Shown piece by piece: positions 40,432 through 48,546 of a stretch of DNA of 64,000 nt. Position 1 is the stretch's first letter; each line of letters begins with the position of its first letter. The notes beneath the pieces were generated by a model, which was not told the origin of the DNA, did not search any database, and saw nothing but the letters and a program-made list of their open reading frames with translations. Source of the DNA: Bacteroidota bacterium (GTDB lineage: Bacteria > Bacteroidota > Ignavibacteria > Kapaibacteriales > Kapaibacteriaceae); the NCBI GenBank assembly GCA_018266735.1, contig JAFDZT010000002.1, positions 608,439 to 672,438 of the forward strand, given 5' to 3'. The translations under genes and the position numbers were made by a program.

Positions 40432-43400
40432 TTAGCGCACCAGGATCACCGGCTGCGTTTCGATGGTGCCGAACCGCTCGATGCGAACGGCATACATCCC
40501 TGCCGCCATCCCATCGTTGGCACGGATCTGCACCGTATGCGCACCCGCTTCAAGGTCGGCATCCAGCAGCGAGGCCACGACCCCACCATGGAGATCGGTA
40601 AGCGTAAGGCGTGCCCGACCTGACGTGCGCATGGTGAAGTGCACCACGGCTTCGTTGACGAATGGATTCGGTTCGATCCACACGGCGGAAGCGGCGCGTT
40701 GTTCCTCACTCACGGATACCGGCTGGCGGACCGTGAGGAGCGACCCGTCCGTGGTGATCGTTGCGCAGCTATTTGAAACCCGACATTGATACGTGCCGCC
40801 GTCTTGGAGTGCGATGGTCTTCAGTTCATACGTCGGCATGGTAGCACCCGCGATCGGCGATCCATTCTTGTACCATTGGTATCGGATCGGTGCAGTACCT
40901 CTCTTTAGTGTTACTGTAAGAGCGAGTGATGTCCCGATCTCGACGTTGTACACAGCCTTGGGCTGCGTGCGGACCTCAGGATGCAAGACCTCGGTGAGCT
41001 CGACAGATGTAGAGCGGACCACGGTCGTGTTGCAACGACCCTTCACTTGTACCGAGTATGCGCCGGCCGTTGTTGCTGTGTAGAAGGGGTCAGTTGCACC
41101 GACGATAGGCTGTCCATTCAAAAGCCACTGATACCCTGCAACAGGACCTGCGGCAACGACAGTGAATGTTCTGTTCGCTGTCTCACAGATCGACACAACA
41201 GAGCTTCCATCATTGCCCTGCGGATGTGTGATGATCACGGGAACGTCCGACACTTCCACATGGGCCGCCGACGTTGAGTACGGTTCCCGTGAAGGACTTC
41301 CGATGAACAAGCAAGTGTACTCTCCTGACATACCTTGTGTGACCCCTTGCAAACGCAATGTTGGTGTGGTCACTCCGATGGCTCTGCTACTCTCGCGAAG
41401 CGGCTCACCATTTCGACGCCATTGATAGGAGATCGACACGTCGCCACCACTCGGCATTGCCGCCGTTCGAAGCACGAGCGTGTCGCCCGGACAGACAGTA
41501 GCACCCTGTGGTTGAAGGGAAACAAGGATGCGAGGGATGAGGACGGCAGCATTACGTGTGCGCGCCGAAGAACATCCACCCGTCACGACGCAATAGTACG
41601 CCGACGACGTATCGGCGAACTGCACACTCGTGATCTTCAAGGCCTTCGTGCGACTGCCCGAATACGATGCACCGTCAGTAAGCGCTACACCTGCCTTGTA
41701 CCACTGATAGGTCTCACCGGCCGTCGACGTCGCATCACAACGAAGGATCAATCCCGTGCCCTCGTCGATCTGTGTGAAGGCAACAGGCTCTTGGATGATC
41801 GTTGTGCGCGTCGACACACTTACCTGCGTCGGAGATGATGTGATCACCATGCCCCCTGCCGCCCTCACATTGCAACGATAGGAGCCGGCTTGTGCCGTTG
41901 TTGTAACGAGCGGTGTGTAGGTCGAGGCAGTTGCCCCAACGATGTCGACACCATTGAATTGCCATTGATACGTAAGGGACGGACCGGTGGCGGTCACTTG
42001 CAACGGCAGCGCATCTCCGATACAGGCAGCAATGGCTGCCGGTGGTTGCGAGCGAAGACGTGGGATACGGACGGTCATCACTGACATGGTTCCGCTAACC
42101 TCATTACCCGTGAGGAGGAGATCGTTCCCGTTCGGGCTCTCCGATGATGGGATGAAGGCGACGACCTCGGGACCTAGATCGCCAACGGTTCCATTGTCGA
42201 TCGTCGTCGTGCTTGGCGTCACTGCAAGATCACGCGTGTTGATGTAGTCTGTGAATCGCGGAGCAACCGGATTCGTGACGTTGTACATCATCGTATGCCC
42301 CATTCGCTCTAAGCCAACGAACACATAGATGCTATCGCCGATCGTTCCAACAGTGATGCCTTCTGGCTCCGGTCCTTTGTTCGGACTTCGGGCATCGGCA
42401 GTGTTCGACGCATGCGACGCATTGAAGTTCGCCGGATATGTTGCGGCGATCCGCGTTTCAAACTCGCTACCACTATCCCAGATCTGGTTGCCATCCGTGT
42501 TCCAGATCGTGAACGAACGTGCACCATACGCATGAAGCTCGTCGAGATCTCCATCGCCATCGAGATCGCACGATGGTACGGAGATGCGAAGGCGACCGAG
42601 TTGCGCATCTGTTTTCAGCGTTGCGGCATTAGGAAATGCGATCGGATCGAGGATCACGGTGGAAGCATTGATACGAAACTCATCGGGTGGTGTGGTGAAG
42701 TCGCGTGCATCTCCCTCGTTCGCAGTGACGAGGAATGTCTGTCCGTTCACCGTGAAGTTGCTGATCGCATCCGGCATGTACGTACCGAACACGGGCCAAT
42801 TGCCGATGAACGTGCCGCCATCGCGATCGCTTGGGTCGAGTCCGTTCGGACGGTCGAACGTCAACAATCCGATCACGGGAATGTTGGATGGATTGATCGT
42901 CACCAGTCCGTTCGGCGGCGTTGGAAGAACAGATCCACCAATGCCGAAGTCGTTGTCGTTCACGAGCAGGAATGTGTTGTTATCGATCTTCGCCAGCCCT
43001 TCCACCTTATCGAAGTTTCCATACCCTGCACCCGGGAGGTAGACGGCCTTGCGCTTGGCCACGGGACGGATGCCCATGCCTGCAAGCTCTGCGAAGGTGA
43101 GCGATTCGAGTGAACGACCGACCGGCAATGTGTACGACGTGGTCAACAAGTTCGACGCCGTTCGAAGGTTGATCTCCCAGATGTACTTCACGGCCTTGAG
43201 ACCCGTTGCATCGTCACGCTCGACCACGAGGAACTTGCCATTGCCGAGCGACGTAGCATCACCGATCTTGTCGGCACTCAGTGCTTTCTCGAACATCGGA
43301 TAGAGATACTCGCCAGTGACGGTTTTCGTAACGATATCGAACTCGATGATTCGACACCACGTGGAGGCCTTCGATGCTTTGTCCGTGGGATCGTCGGGAT

Positions 43401-44910
43401 TGTCGATCGGACTTTGGATGAAGGCATAAAGCTTGGTGCCTTCGATGGCAACGGCCTCGAAGCCGCGATTGGAGCGGCGCTGACCGTAGACGGCCGGCAG
43501 GATCTCGGTGCCATAGGTGCCCGCAGCCGCTCCGGCCGCCGCAGCCGTCCCTTGCGGAATGTAGCGTGCGATGAGTGTGCCGTTGGCTTGGAAGTTATAG
43601 ATGGCGGGACGGTATTCATCCACCATCCACCACGTACCATTTGCGTCGGTGGCAATGCCTTCGAGGTCGCCACCAAAGGCATCGTTCGGAATGTCGTTGC
43701 CAAACAGGTCCACACCATACTCATCCGTGTAGGCCATGCCTTGTCCTGCTGCTTGCAGGTTCGGTCGACCCGAGATGGGCGTTATGCCATCGGTGCGGAA
43801 CAGTGGAATGCGATCGAGAATGGTGTATGCACCGGTGGTCTTGTCGAGCTCGAACCGGATCACTTCCTCTTGCATGTTCGGCAAGGCGAAGGGGCGGCGA
43901 GGCGAGCCGCGCAGAACGGTTGGCTCTGCATTCGGTCCACGGTCGGGATGCGTGAGGAATCGCAGCTTCGTTTGTGCAACATCGGCGAATCCTTCAAACC
44001 ACAGACCGCTGAATCCACCCATGCGAATGTCTTGTCCGCCGGTTGTGCGACCTAGGATCGGAAGATTTGCAAGCGGGAACTGTTGGACGCGCGGCAGGCC
44101 TTTTGAATGATCTTTGTATCCAAACGATACGATCTTGGTGAGCGTTGCCGTTGGGATGTCGATCGTTGCCATTGCATTCGCTTCTTGCAAGGTCACGTAG
44201 GCGGTCTTCCCATCAGCAGTGACCGTTGCATATTCGGGCTCTAGATCCTGAGCGACGGAGTTGGGTCCAAGAAATCGAACACCGAGAGCCTTCAGACTGT
44301 CGCGCTTCGTATTGAGTGTCGTGAATCCAACGGTCTGTGTCGTGGCATTCATCACACCTCCACTCAACGATACAATGCTGACGGATCCCTCTGGGTCGTT
44401 CAAATAATCGTTGCTTGGCTCTCCTTCATTGCAAACAATGAGCTTCGATCCGTCCGGCGTGAACGTCACTTGGTCCGGGATCGCTCCAACGATCACCACA
44501 TTCTGGAACACACCGGCCGTGGTGAAGAACAACACCTTGCCGGGATTTTGACGGAGTACTCCATCTTCGATGGCAACGGCAACGAGTCCGTTCTTGATGG
44601 CCACACTGTTCACCATGCCTCCGTAGGCGCTCAACAACACGTCGCGCACGAGCACGGGAGCCGTTGGATTCGCCAGGTTCACGAACGAGATCTTGTTCAC
44701 GTTCGCATCGGTGAACACGGCTGTCTTGGTGGCCGCGTCATACGCAACACTTTCGCACGCAGCCTTGTCCAGTGCGGCCGGACGGTTGATGTACCGACTG
44801 GTGAACTGCATCACTTGGGCCGGTTGGGCATTGGCGACGAGCGGCACAAGCAGTCGCAGTACACAGAGAATGATGATGAACAGGATCGTACGGGGTTGAA
44901 CTCTTTGCAT
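40432..44910 (-). CDS. Large secreted choice-of-anchor-I / esterase-like phytase protein with Ig-like domains and T9SS tail
   Basis: 1492 residues from the ATG at 44910, starting with signal peptide MQRVQPRTILFIIILCVLRLL...ANAQ. About residues 30-250 form a choice-of-anchor-I propeller. An esterase-like phytase segment (GFSGLWFEGFADV, DLEGIATDANGTWWMVDEYRPAIYN) is inserted, and the anchor-I propeller resumes with SCDLDGDGDLDELHAYGARSF and KGPEPEGITV. Four or five Ig-like modules follow, with repeated YQW and GSYRC/GTYQC motifs. The tail ends WIEPNPFVNEAVVHF and AAGMYAVRIERFG, a Por sorting domain. Upstream ATGs exist (44934), but the perfect -7 box TAGCTTTG at 44937-44944 argues for the start at 44910. 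Substrate unknown. Confidence 0.82.
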   Translation of the reverse strand: MQRVQPRTILFIIILCVLRLLVPLVANAQPAQVMQFTSRYINRPAALDKAACESVAYDAATKTAVFTDANVNKISFVNLANPTAPVLVRDVLLSAYGGMVNSVAIKNGLVAVAIEDGVLRQNPGKVLFFTTAGVFQNVVIVGAIPDQVTFTPDGSKLIVCNEGEPSNDYLNDPEGSVSIVSLSGGVMNATTQTVGFTTLNTKRDSLKALGVRFLGPNSVAQDLEPEYATVTADGKTAYVTLQEANAMATIDIPTATLTKIVSFGYKDHSKGLPRVQQFPLANLPILGRTTGGQDIRMGGFSGLWFEGFADVAQTKLRFLTHPDRGPNAEPTVLRGSPRRPFALPNMQEEVIRFELDKTTGAYTILDRIPLFRTDGITPISGRPNLQAAGQGMAYTDEYGVDLFGNDIPNDAFGGDLEGIATDANGTWWMVDEYRPAIYNFQANGTLIARYIPQGTAAAAGAAAGTYGTEILPAVYGQRRSNRGFEAVAIEGTKLYAFIQSPIDNPDDPTDKASKASTWCRIIEFDIVTKTVTGEYLYPMFEKALSADKIGDATSLGNGKFLVVERDDATGLKAVKYIWEINLRTASNLLTTSYTLPVGRSLESLTFAELAGMGIRPVAKRKAVYLPGAGYGNFDKVEGLAKIDNNTFLLVNDNDFGIGGSVLPTPPNGLVTINPSNIPVIGLLTFDRPNGLDPSDRDGGTFIGNWPVFGTYMPDAISNFTVNGQTFLVTANEGDARDFTTPPDEFRINASTVILDPIAFPNAATLKTDAQLGRLRISVPSCDLDGDGDLDELHAYGARSFTIWNTDGNQIWDSGSEFETRIAATYPANFNASHASNTADARSPNKGPEPEGITVGTIGDSIYVFVGLERMGHTMMYNVTNPVAPRFTDYINTRDLAVTPSTTTIDNGTVGDLGPEVVAFIPSSESPNGNDLLLTGNEVSGTMSVMTVRIPRLRSQPPAAIAACIGDALPLQVTATGPSLTYQWQFNGVDIVGATASTYTPLVTTTAQAGSYRCNVRAAGGMVITSSPTQVSVSTRTTIIQEPVAFTQIDEGTGLILRCDATSTAGETYQWYKAGVALTDGASYSGSRTKALKITSVQFADTSSAYYCVVTGGCSSARTRNAAVLIPRILVSLQPQGATVCPGDTLVLRTAAMPSGGDVSISYQWRRNGEPLRESSRAIGVTTPTLRLQGVTQGMSGEYTCLFIGSPSREPYSTSAAHVEVSDVPVIITHPQGNDGSSVVSICETANRTFTVVAAGPVAGYQWLLNGQPIVGATDPFYTATTAGAYSVQVKGRCNTTVVRSTSVELTEVLHPEVRTQPKAVYNVEIGTSLALTVTLKRGTAPIRYQWYKNGSPIAGATMPTYELKTIALQDGGTYQCRVSNSCATITTDGSLLTVRQPVSVSEEQRAASAVWIEPNPFVNEAVVHFTMRTSGRARLTLTDLHGGVVASLLDADLEAGAHTVQIRANDGMAAGMYAVRIERFGTIETQPVILVR

Positions 44911-44936
44911 GGATGCCTCATGGTGATTGGACATTG

Positions 44937-44944
44937 CAAAGCTA
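44937..44944 (-). promoter_or_regulatory. -7-like box TAGCTTTG of the large secreted gene
   Basis: A perfect TAnnTTTG on the minus strand, 26 bases before the ATG at 44910. A nearer ATG at 44934 is only two bases away and would lie at or before the expected transcript start. Confidence 0.55.
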
Positions 44945-45013
44945 TTTTCGTCGTGTAACCCGTCTGTAACGATGGTGTTAAGGAACCGCAACGCAACCAA
45001 CGAAGGCCCTCGC

Positions 45014-45505
45014 ATGATCTCGATCACTCGCATTCACAACGCCGCGCTCATGATCGCCGCAACGCTCATCATGAGTTGTAGTTCGGCGCAGGTTCCTCCG
45101 TGCGGAAAGGACATCACAGCAGCAAGCTTCACCATCGAAGTGTCACGCGGTTCCTGCATGGGCAACTGCCCGAACTACACGGCACGCATCGATGGTGCCG
45201 GAACGATCACGGTAGAAGCACGCGCAGCCACACCGTTCGTGGGAACGGGAACAGGAATGATCAGCGGTGAAACGGTATGTCAGCTCGTGGAGCGCGTCGA
45301 GCAAGCTGATGTGTTCTCGCGTGACGACAGCTACTTGGCGCCCGTGGCCGATGCACCGAAGACGACGTTGACCGTGGTGATGCATGGCAAACGCAAGAAG
45401 ATCTCGTGGGATCTGTCACCACCAAAGGAACTAACGGCATTGGCCAAGTACGTCGACGAGATCTCGCTCTACAACAAGGACGTCAAGGTGGTCACCGCGC
45501 CGTGA
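45014..45505 (+). CDS. DUF6438-like lipoprotein
   Basis: 163 residues from the ATG at 45014 with GAAGG seven bases upstream. The signal peptide ends IMSCSSAQ, whose cysteine fits a lipoprotein anchor. The mature part FTIEVSRGSCMGNCPNYTARIDGAGTITV matches the start of the DUF6438 domain, whose members share the CxGxCP motif. No function is established. The end overlaps the convergent menA gene by 14 bases. Confidence 0.78.
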   Translation: MISITRIHNAALMIAATLIMSCSSAQVPPCGKDITAASFTIEVSRGSCMGNCPNYTARIDGAGTITVEARAATPFVGTGTGMISGETVCQLVERVEQADVFSRDDSYLAPVADAPKTTLTVVMHGKRKKISWDLSPPKELTALAKYVDEISLYNKDVKVVTAP

Positions 45506-46367
45506 TCGCACAGGCGACCACGGTGAGGATCATGCAGATCATGTACAGCAATGCCGTGAGAGCAAGAGAGCGATTGAGAGCGGTACCGGTGGAGCGCCAT
45601 ACACCCTGCACCACCCACACGCCGATCGGGATGGCACACCACGGAAGCAGGAACCACGCGCCTCGCAACTGGAAGAAAGCGAACGGCACCACGACCACAG
45701 CGATCACCGTGAAGACGGTGTAGATGATGCGTGCCGGTGTAGCACCAAGACGTACGGCCATTGTGCGTTTCCCCGCCACAGCATCGGTTTCGATATCACG
45801 GATGTTGTTCACGCCAAGGATGTTGGCGGCGAAGAGTCCCGGCATGCAGGAGAGCAACAAGGCCTCGGCATCCCAGTGCATCGTTTGCACGTAGAACGCA
45901 CCGACGACGGCGATCACGCCAAAGAAAAGGAAGGCGAACAGATCGCCGAGTCCCTTATACGCAAGCGGGAACGGACCTCCGGTGTACATCCACGACATCG
46001 TCAAGCACAGCACGCCAATGGCCAACACTTCCCACCCTGCACGTGCTACCAAGGGAAGACCGAGGAAAAAGGCGGCAAGGATCACACCCACCGACGCAAC
46101 GTGCATCGCGCGTGCAGAGATCAGTCCGGCAGCAACAGCGCGTTGCGGTCCAAGGCGCGCTGCCGTATCAGCACCACGTCGTGCATCTTCGATCTCGTTG
46201 ATGAAGTTCGAAGCGATCTGAATGAGCATTGCACACAAGAGTGTGAGTGCGAACGTTGACCAATGAATGGCATGATCGATTCCCACGAGTGCCGTGGCCA
46301 AGACAACGGGTGCGATCGAGGCGACCAACGTCTTCGGTCGTAACGCCTGCACCCACACACCGATCAT
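45492..46367 (-). CDS. menA: 1,4-dihydroxy-2-naphthoate polyprenyltransferase
   Basis: The 291-residue inner-membrane UbiA-family prenyltransferase attaches the polyprenyl tail in menaquinone synthesis. It has eight or nine membrane helices. The first aspartate-rich motif is ASNFINEIEDARRGAD near residue 55, and the second is LGVNNIRDIETDAVAGKRT near residue 190. WVQALRPKTLVASIAPV is the typical MenA start. Its ATG overlaps the ubiE stop, so MenA is the last gene of a likely three-gene operon. Confidence 0.92.
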   Translation of the reverse strand: MIGVWVQALRPKTLVASIAPVVLATALVGIDHAIHWSTFALTLLCAMLIQIASNFINEIEDARRGADTAARLGPQRAVAAGLISARAMHVASVGVILAAFFLGLPLVARAGWEVLAIGVLCLTMSWMYTGGPFPLAYKGLGDLFAFLFFGVIAVVGAFYVQTMHWDAEALLLSCMPGLFAANILGVNNIRDIETDAVAGKRTMAVRLGATPARIIYTVFTVIAVVVVPFAFFQLRGAWFLLPWCAIPIGVWVVQGVWRSTGTALNRSLALTALLYMICMILTVVACAITAR

Positions 46368-47053
46368 CGCACGACACCAACGTAGAGGAAGGCAATGCCG
46401 CCTGTGAGCTCGCGGTAGCGTACATCGGCATATCGACCCGTGGCACGCATCAGATCAAGGAAGGCCTCTCTGCATGGGAATGCAGCGGCGGTCGACGGAA
46501 GATATTCATACGCTTCGCGATGTCCGGTGAGCAACCCGCCGATCACGGGGATCACGTGCTTGGAATACAACCGGTACGTTGTGCCAAGGATGCCGCGAGG
46601 TTGACCGAACTCCAGTACAACGATGCGACCACCGGGCTTGACCACACGTGCCATCTCTGATAGGGCGACCACGGGATCGTCAACATTGCGAATGCCAAAG
46701 GAAATGCTGGCAACATCGAAAGAGGCATCTGCATACGGTAAGGCCATGGCATCGGCAACTTCCCATGTGATGTCGACGCCGGCCTTTGCCGACTTCGCAG
46801 GGGCGAACGACAGCATGTCGGCATTGAAGTCTGTTCCCACCACGCGACCTTGCTTCCCTACCTTCTGCGCAAATGCCAGGGCCAGATCTCCGGTGCCTGT
46901 TGCGCAGTCGAGCACATGCATGCCGGGTGCCGCACCACTTTCGCGCACGGTGATCGAGCGCCAAATGTGATGCACTCCAAGAGACAGCACGGAATTCGTA
47001 CGATCGTAGTTCGGGGCGATGTTCGAGAACATCGTGTTGACGGCGTCGCTCAT
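46364..47053 (-). CDS. ubiE: Demethylmenaquinone methyltransferase
   Basis: The 229-residue SAM-dependent enzyme (also called MenG) C-methylates demethylmenaquinone, the step after MenA. MFSNIAPNYDRTNSVLSLGVHHIWR is the family N terminus, motif I is VLDCATGTGDLALAFA, and ALPYADASFDVASISFGIRNV is the UbiE signature. The start at 47053 is within the last bases of the upstream oxidoreductase gene. A perfect -7 box TATCTTTG lies six bases upstream, so it may have its own leaderless transcript as well as readthrough. Confidence 0.94.
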   Translation of the reverse strand: MSDAVNTMFSNIAPNYDRTNSVLSLGVHHIWRSITVRESGAAPGMHVLDCATGTGDLALAFAQKVGKQGRVVGTDFNADMLSFAPAKSAKAGVDITWEVADAMALPYADASFDVASISFGIRNVDDPVVALSEMARVVKPGGRIVVLEFGQPRGILGTTYRLYSKHVIPVIGGLLTGHREAYEYLPSTAAAFPCREAFLDLMRATGRYADVRYRELTGGIAFLYVGVVR

Positions 47054-48501
47054 AGTGTACAAAGATACGCCGCGTTCCATGCACCGAGCATCACGGCGGG
47101 CGTGCCCTGACCCGGGAAGGCTGTGTCCCCAACATGATACAATCCGGCAAACGGTGTTCTGTTCGGCGGCATGCGCAGCAACGGTGTGCCGATATCGTGT
47201 GGCAGTCCGCCCACGTAGCCACGGTGTCGACTCGTGTATCGCACCCATGTTGATGGCATGCCACTCTCCACATGCATTCGTTGCATGCCCGCGAACTCGG
47301 GCATGCGTGCATCGATCACGTCGAGTATGGCCTGCTCCACCATGCGCTTCTGTTCTTGATAGGCATGCTGAGAGAGACCTTCCCAATCGGCGGCGCGTGC
47401 ATGCGTGGACACGGTCACGGTGCAATGTCCGCGCGGCGCCTTCTCATCGTCATACGCGGGCGATACGGTCATGAACAACGAGTTCGCATGCACGAAGGGC
47501 AGCGGCGTATCGAGATGGATCTGATAATACGTGGTCGGCAACGCCGGCTGTCCGTCCAGCGCGAAGTACACCGAAATGGCGCACCATGCATGCGTATTGC
47601 GCTGCGCATGGTGAGCGAAGTAGCGCTGCATCGGTCCGGACGTGATCTCTGCCATGTTCCACACGGGAATGCTTGAGATCACCATCATCGCATGATACTC
47701 CGTGCCTCGGTCCGTGCGTACGCGATAGCGTGCACCAACACGCTCGATGTTCACAACGCGCTCGCGAAATCGCACCGTGCCGCCACGTTGTTGCACGTGA
47801 CGCATGAGCTGAAGTGCCGGACGGTACATGCCACCAAGCGGGTAGTAGGTCTGCGATGGATACGTCAGTCCCATGGCACCAGTCACCCACGGCGCACGCT
47901 CCATGGTGCTCTGCGTGCTGATCAATAACTGCTCGTTCAAGAACGCGGTGAACGCAGCATCCGACCCCACACCATACGAGGCGGCCAGTGACCGCATCGA
48001 CGTGATTAGTCCCATTCCCAGCGACGCATACTTCCATCCGCGAGGATGAGCGAGACGAAGCCAATCCACCAGCGAGGAGGGCGGCAAGGAGGGAAAGGAC
48101 CGGATCAATGGCCAAATGCGAGCTTCGATCTCATAGAGTCTGTTCCAGAATCCCTGTTGGTCTCCCTGTGGGAACATCTGTGAGACGCCTTCGATCCATG
48201 CCTCCTTGCCTGCATGACGTGTGATGTCGCGCTCACCCATGCGGATGACCATGCCGGGATCCTGTTGCACCAAGGCCGGGGTGATCCCCAGTTCGCCGAA
48301 GACCATGCCAACGGGCTGATCGGCGAGCACGCCGGAGAACGTGGTCGCACCCACATCGTACGAATACCGTCCCGACCGAAAGAACCCTGCACACCCGCCC
48401 AGTGTTTCATGAGATTCGAGCACGGTCACCTCGTACCCGCGATGGGCGAGGAGTGCAGCTGTGGCGAGGCCGCCGTACCCGGCGCCGAGCACAAGGATCA
48501 T
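47050..48501 (-). CDS. CrtI/CrtISO-like FAD-dependent oxidoreductase
   Basis: 483 residues. The FAD-binding motif VLGAGYGGLATAALLAHRGYEVTVLE starts at residue 3, followed by GGCAGFF and YDVGATTFSG. The C-terminal motif (HVGDTAFPGQGTPAVMLG) is that of the phytoene desaturase/carotenoid isomerase/retinol saturase group. The exact substrate cannot be told; no other carotenoid gene is in view. The gene overlaps ubiE by four bases, linking it to menaquinone synthesis. The ATG at 48501 places the dinucleotide fold at the very start, so the longer upstream frame is rejected. Confidence 0.8.
   Translation of the reverse strand: MILVLGAGYGGLATAALLAHRGYEVTVLESHETLGGCAGFFRSGRYSYDVGATTFSGVLADQPVGMVFGELGITPALVQQDPGMVIRMGERDITRHAGKEAWIEGVSQMFPQGDQQGFWNRLYEIEARIWPLIRSFPSLPPSSLVDWLRLAHPRGWKYASLGMGLITSMRSLAASYGVGSDAAFTAFLNEQLLISTQSTMERAPWVTGAMGLTYPSQTYYPLGGMYRPALQLMRHVQQRGGTVRFRERVVNIERVGARYRVRTDRGTEYHAMMVISSIPVWNMAEITSGPMQRYFAHHAQRNTHAWCAISVYFALDGQPALPTTYYQIHLDTPLPFVHANSLFMTVSPAYDDEKAPRGHCTVTVSTHARAADWEGLSQHAYQEQKRMVEQAILDVIDARMPEFAGMQRMHVESGMPSTWVRYTSRHRGYVGGLPHDIGTPLLRMPPNRTPFAGLYHVGDTAFPGQGTPAVMLGAWNAAYLCTL
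47060..47067 (-). promoter_or_regulatory. -7-like box TATCTTTG of ubiE
   Basis: A perfect TAnnTTTG on the minus strand inside the 3' end of the oxidoreductase gene, six bases before the ubiE ATG. Confidence 0.5.
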
Positions 48502-48546
48502 GGAAAAAGAGCGATATTGTGACACATCCGTATCAAAGGGTCCCCT

